A stretch of 7,573 nt of DNA from Thermoplasmata archaeon. Its GTDB lineage: Archaea > Thermoplasmatota > Thermoplasmata > Thermoplasmatales > Thermoplasmataceae. Shown here one piece after another: positions 4,769 through 7,573 of the stretch; the stretch's first letter is position 1; each line of letters begins with the position of its first letter. The notes beneath the pieces are model-generated. The model was given only the letters and a program-made list of their open reading frames with translations, had not been told where the DNA came from and ran no database searches. The stretch is from NCBI GenBank assembly GCA_021801305.1, contig JAJYYD010000073.1, positions 1 through 7,573 on the forward strand, written 5' to 3'. Made by a program: the position numbers and the translations under genes.

Positions 4769-6382
4769 TCATACCGTATTTCTAACGAATCTTGCCGCCA
4801 TGAGAAGGCCTGCGAAATTCAATGAACCGTTTATGGAGTAAAATACAACCGGGTGTCCGGCATATGATCCGAACAGTTCATAAGTTCCTGCCATGGAGAT
4901 TCCAACGGGTAACATGATAAGTGCAATTGTGAAGGCGAAAAGGATGGCAAGTCCTATGTTTCCGCCAAAGGAATAGAAATTCACTGTACTGGAACCATCA
5001 GGTATTTTCCTGTAAAGGCGCCTCATATTGAACAGTGACGAGAATATGTATGCCGAAATAAGATCGAAGATAATTATGAAATAGAGGTAAAGAGGAGAAC
5101 CTGAATAGAACAGGAATACAACTGTTATTGGGATAGATATGAACATGAAAACAACGATCCCGACCATATTTTTTGCGAAAATTATTTTCCCGGTTTTTAT
5201 TGGAAGTGATTTTAGCACCTCGATTCCGCTTCCTTCAGAGATAATCATCACCAGGGAATAGAAGGATGAGCATACCACTACAACAGATATCAGCGAATAA
5301 TAGACAGAGCTGAAACCTATGCTCTGGATATCACCATAGAAAAGTACTGATATGAGAGTTGGAAGTATGAAAAATACAGGTATGAAGAGGAGTATAAGAT
5401 TCTGTGATTTACGAAATATTGTCCTGAATTCCTTCATGATTAGTGACCTGTAGAAACCATAGGCCGGGAAGTGAAACTGTTTCTTTTCAAAACCCGGTGA
5501 AAGTTGTGCACTGGTCGTATTAAGATCATTGTAAATAAGCGGCCCTACCTTCTTATAGAAAATATATACGAGAAAGCCGTAAAGCAATGTGGCCAGAATT
5601 CCATACAGATACTGGGAAGTGAAAAAATAATGGCCGTATATGAGGTAAGGTATATTTGCGAAGAATACGAAATAGGATTCAAGACCTGAAAGGGAAGGTA
5701 TTATGAACGGGATGTCCTTTGGAAGGTACACACTTGTCTCAAAGAATAGAAAAATAGCTATTACCACAAATATTCTCAATATGCCCCTTATGGAATTTGA
5801 AAAAGACCTCCTTCTCTCATTGAAATGGGAGCTGACAAATACTGATATAGTGGAACCGGCTAGAAACCCAAAAATCGTTATGATAAAAGCCCAAACTATT
5901 CCAAATGCAATTCCTGCAATCGAACCAAATTTTGAGTAAAACAGGATCAGGGGAGGAATTGTTACAAATATTGAGGCTGAACCTGTGTACCTGAACCAGG
6001 AACTCCACAAAACACCGTATCCTGACCTGATTGGAAGCGGATTCAGGGGTTCCAGAAGACTGTTTGTTTTTATTGTGTTAAAGAATATCAGGGAACTGTA
6101 GATGCTGATCATCATCAGGTAAACATAGAGCAGGAAAGTAAGATTGGAGAGCCCACGCAGGGATCCTGCAGATCCAAAATAAGGTTCGGAAAGAATTGTT
6201 GAGAATATTATGAACGAAACCGAACTGGCAGCATAGGATATTTTAATGCTCTGGGAAAGGTAAGATGTTGCCTTTTCTCCCCCTTTTCTGAATCTTGAGG
6301 TGAACCTGTTTGAGTTTTTAATTGCAAGGTATCTCTGCTCAATCATGATACGCTTTCCAATAAATGCTCTGGGACTCTTCAT
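4769..6382 (-). CDS. Multi-pass ABC transporter permease with two duplicated halves
   Basis: Integral membrane subunit paired with the ATPase gene just upstream. The 537 residues contain about 12-13 hydrophobic segments, near 46-64, 80-102, 130-149, 155-178, 200-217, 233-250, 257-276, 328-347, 357-381, 403-425, 430-450, 473-492 and 512-532. The halves look duplicated: LPIRSG (116-121) and LPIKTG (393-398) each follow a membrane segment and an acidic residue, and SSHFNERR (184-191) matches SSLFNMRR (448-455). A LPxxxx motif after a helix is common in ABC-2-type exporters, so one polypeptide probably supplies both membrane halves. The short basic N-terminus is cytosolic by the positive-inside rule. 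Substrate unknown; export is likelier than import because no solute-binding protein gene is visible. The ATG has a GAGGT SD 8 nt upstream and lies 6 nt after the ATPase stop. Confidence 0.85.
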   Translation of the reverse strand: MKSPRAFIGKRIMIEQRYLAIKNSNRFTSRFRKGGEKATSYLSQSIKISYAASSVSFIIFSTILSEPYFGSAGSLRGLSNLTFLLYVYLMMISIYSSLIFFNTIKTNSLLEPLNPLPIRSGYGVLWSSWFRYTGSASIFVTIPPLILFYSKFGSIAGIAFGIVWAFIITIFGFLAGSTISVFVSSHFNERRRSFSNSIRGILRIFVVIAIFLFFETSVYLPKDIPFIIPSLSGLESYFVFFANIPYLIYGHYFFTSQYLYGILATLLYGFLVYIFYKKVGPLIYNDLNTTSAQLSPGFEKKQFHFPAYGFYRSLIMKEFRTIFRKSQNLILLFIPVFFILPTLISVLFYGDIQSIGFSSVYYSLISVVVVCSSFYSLVMIISEGSGIEVLKSLPIKTGKIIFAKNMVGIVVFMFISIPITVVFLFYSGSPLYLYFIIIFDLISAYIFSSLFNMRRLYRKIPDGSSTVNFYSFGGNIGLAILFAFTIALIMLPVGISMAGTYELFGSYAGHPVVFYSINGSLNFAGLLMAARFVRNTV

Positions 6383-6388
6383 AATGTT

Positions 6389-7165
6389 CTACCTCAGTGT
6401 CCTTTTTAAAGTCTCAATAACGGGCTTCAGATCTTCGTCTCCAGTAAGTTTGAGAAAGATGTCTTCAAGATTTGACTGCTTCTGTCCCATCTCCGATCTC
6501 ATGTCTTCCATTGTGCCTTCTATGACTATTTTCCCGTTAAAAAGTATTGATATTCTGTTGCAGACGCTTTCTGCAACCTCGAGTATGTGAGTTGAGAAAA
6601 TTACTGTCTTTCCGTGTGAAGCAAAGTCCTGGAGCAGATCCTTCAGGATTTTTGCTGACCTGGGATCCAGTCCGTTCATCCCTTCGTCCAGGATAAGATA
6701 GTCTGGATCATGTATTATTGCGGATATGATTGCAACTTTCTGTTTTGTTCCAAATGAAAGGGACCCAATGAAATCGTCAACCTTATCGGAAATCCCAAAA
6801 GCTTCCACGAGATTCCTTACTCTTCTTTCCATGACATCCTGCCTTATACCCCGAACCGAGCATACAAAAGAAAAGTATTCAAGTGGAGTTAGAGATTCGT
6901 AAAGGGCAGGTGTTTCAGGAACATATCCCACCATGGACTTGACTTTTTCACTGTCCTCAACCGGATTGAATTCTCCCAGCCTTACATATCCGGAAGTCAT
7001 TTCCAGCAATGAACAGAGAATCCTTAGAAGAGTAGTCTTTCCGGATCCGTTTGGCCCCAGAATCCCGTATATCTGGCCCGTGTCTATTGTTAAGTTCAGT
7101 CCGTTCAGGGCATAATTATCTGAATATTTTTTGTACAGATCCCTGATCACTATGGGGCCGGACAT
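6389..7165 (-). CDS. ABC transporter ATP-binding protein (ABC-2 type exporter class)
   Basis: Cytosolic ATPase driving the adjacent permease. Single nucleotide-binding domain with flexible C-terminus, 258 residues. Motifs in order: aromatic Tyr15/Tyr19 region before the A-loop strand, Walker A GPNGSGKTT (38-46), Q-loop region VGYVPETPALY (79-89) where Glu84 stands in for the usual Gln, ABC signature LSFGTKQK (136-143), Walker B YLILDEG (156-162) with Asp160 and catalytic Glu161, D-loop GLDP (165-168) and H-switch STH with His193. All residues for ATP hydrolysis are present. GYVPE and LSxGxKQ are typical of the drug/ABC-2 export subfamily, so the Q-to-E change is not a defect. It has its own TATA box and starts a two-gene operon with the permease. 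Confidence 0.92.
   Translation of the reverse strand: MSGPIVIRDLYKKYSDNYALNGLNLTIDTGQIYGILGPNGSGKTTLLRILCSLLEMTSGYVRLGEFNPVEDSEKVKSMVGYVPETPALYESLTPLEYFSFVCSVRGIRQDVMERRVRNLVEAFGISDKVDDFIGSLSFGTKQKVAIISAIIHDPDYLILDEGMNGLDPRSAKILKDLLQDFASHGKTVIFSTHILEVAESVCNRISILFNGKIVIEGTMEDMRSEMGQKQSNLEDIFLKLTGDEDLKPVIETLKRTLR
6391..6395 (-). promoter_or_regulatory. Shine-Dalgarno site of the ABC permease
   Basis: The minus strand reads GAGGT, 8 nt before the permease ATG. Its last base is the T of the ATPase stop codon TAG, which supports translational coupling of the two ABC genes. Confidence 0.65.
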
Positions 7166-7186
7166 GGGAGTTTATTGGCAGATCAG

Positions 7187-7194
7187 TAAATATA
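7187..7194 (-). promoter_or_regulatory. TATA box of the ABC operon
   Basis: The minus strand reads TATATTTA, preceded by the purine-rich TAAAAG (possible BRE), and is centred about 25 nt before the ATPase ATG at 7165. It lies in the 47-nt gap after the VIT-like gene, so the ABC pair can be transcribed independently. No SD precedes the ATG. Confidence 0.6.
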
Positions 7195-7212
7195 CTTTTA
7201 GTCTGTTGCGAT

Positions 7213-7573
7213 TCAAATCAAAGTTATATGGAAGAATATGTGGAAAAGATAACCCACAGTGAATGTTGCGGCTGCCGCAATTAGAGAAAGAAGCATTGCC
7301 TGAACAGATGTTCTCAAGATCCTCAGTCCCATCGTAAGGGCAACAATCATGTTTGTGATCCCCTGGCTGGCTGCCACAAGGATGACCGCGGTAACAAGAG
7401 CATCTATCCTGGGGAGAAAGATAAATGGAAGGATTGGTATCACTGCACCCATAACATATGAAAATCCTACATTGAGTGCTGATTTCTTAGATTCACCTTT
7501 ATACTGGTCCATCTTCTTTCCATATCTTATTTTTCTCTCAAGAATGGATTTCTTTGTCAGTTCGTTTATCTTG
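7213..7573 (-). CDS. C-terminal part of a VIT1/CCC1-like membrane transporter (partial)
   Basis: The open frame enters from the right edge on the minus strand; 119 codons are visible before the TGA at 7215-7213. A Met at 7512 is internal, since the frame continues upstream with a charged stretch (KINELTKKSILERK). Three hydrophobic segments are visible, the first running through GFSYVMGAVIPILPFIFLP, the second through ALVTAVILVAASQGITNMIV, the third through LLSLIAAAATFTVGYLFHIF. The order, with a charged linker then a Ser-Ala-Leu...Gly...Pro...Pro helix and a final Gly-containing helix, recalls the C-terminal half of VIT1/CCC1-family transporters, which move Fe(II) or Mn(II) across membranes. 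The N-terminal half and metal-binding domain are outside the window, so the assignment is tentative. It is followed 47 nt later by the ABC ATPase, with no clear terminator between. Confidence 0.6.
   Translation of the reverse strand, partial: KINELTKKSILERKIRYGKKMDQYKGESKKSALNVGFSYVMGAVIPILPFIFLPRIDALVTAVILVAASQGITNMIVALTMGLRILRTSVQAMLLSLIAAAATFTVGYLFHIFFHITLI

Noticed and set aside
6911..6931. Loss of the Q-loop glutamine in the ABC ATPase (Glu84)
   Set aside because: Glu at this place (GYVPE) is common in ABC-2-type exporter ATPases, so it is not evidence of a dead enzyme.
1..7573. CRISPR array, tRNA, rRNA, insertion sequence or phage genes
   Set aside because: Nearly all the window is filled by identified genes with short spacers; no array-like repeats, cloverleaf, transposase or terminal inverted repeats were seen.

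Overview
The window reads as archaeal chromosome. It carries ribosomal proteins L31e, L39e and S19e, translation factor aIF6 and a PDCD5-family protein, all of which are archaeal/eukaryotic and absent from bacteria, together with an archaeal-type FtsZ and short archaeal PyrE and PyrF. The first gene of each transcription unit has a TATA-like box centred about 25-28 nt upstream of its start codon, so most of these mRNAs are probably leaderless. Genes inside operons instead have Shine-Dalgarno (SD) sites of the GGTGAT or GAGG type. Gene content and promoter style would fit the Thermoplasmata (Thermoplasmatales relatives), but that placement is an inference from style and not a database match.

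Layout, left to right. (1) Positions 1-199 hold the 3' end of an unrecognised plus-strand gene ending in one membrane helix. (2) A short convergent spacer contains CTGATC/GATCAG repeats and a hairpin followed by T7, a good terminator for pyrF. (3) pyrF and ftsZ lie on the minus strand. ftsZ is divergent from plus-strand pyrE across a 151-nt spacer with one promoter facing each way. PyrE and PyrF catalyse the last two steps of UMP synthesis, and the division GTPase gene sits between them. (4) pyrE ends exactly where the minus-strand aIF6 gene ends: the two stop codons abut as TGATCA with no spacer. (5) A compact five-gene translation operon runs on the minus strand from 4677 to 2770: rps19e, PDCD5-family gene, rpl39e (51 codons, overlapping its upstream neighbour by ATGA), rpl31e, aIF6. 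Its promoter region holds three TATA-like units about 10 bp apart. (6) A two-gene ABC system lies upstream on the same strand: an ATPase (7165-6389) and a 537-residue membrane protein (6382-4769) that appears to consist of two duplicated halves. (7) At the right edge, on the minus strand, is the C-terminal part of a VIT1/CCC1-like membrane transporter.

Most of the window is core housekeeping sequence. I see no mobile element, CRISPR array, tRNA or rRNA, and no cluster resembling a defence or other novel system. The points most worth a second look are the duplicated ABC permease of unknown substrate, the phased TATA array of the ribosomal operon, the zero-spacer convergent stops of pyrE and aIF6, and the ftsZ/pyrF/pyrE arrangement.
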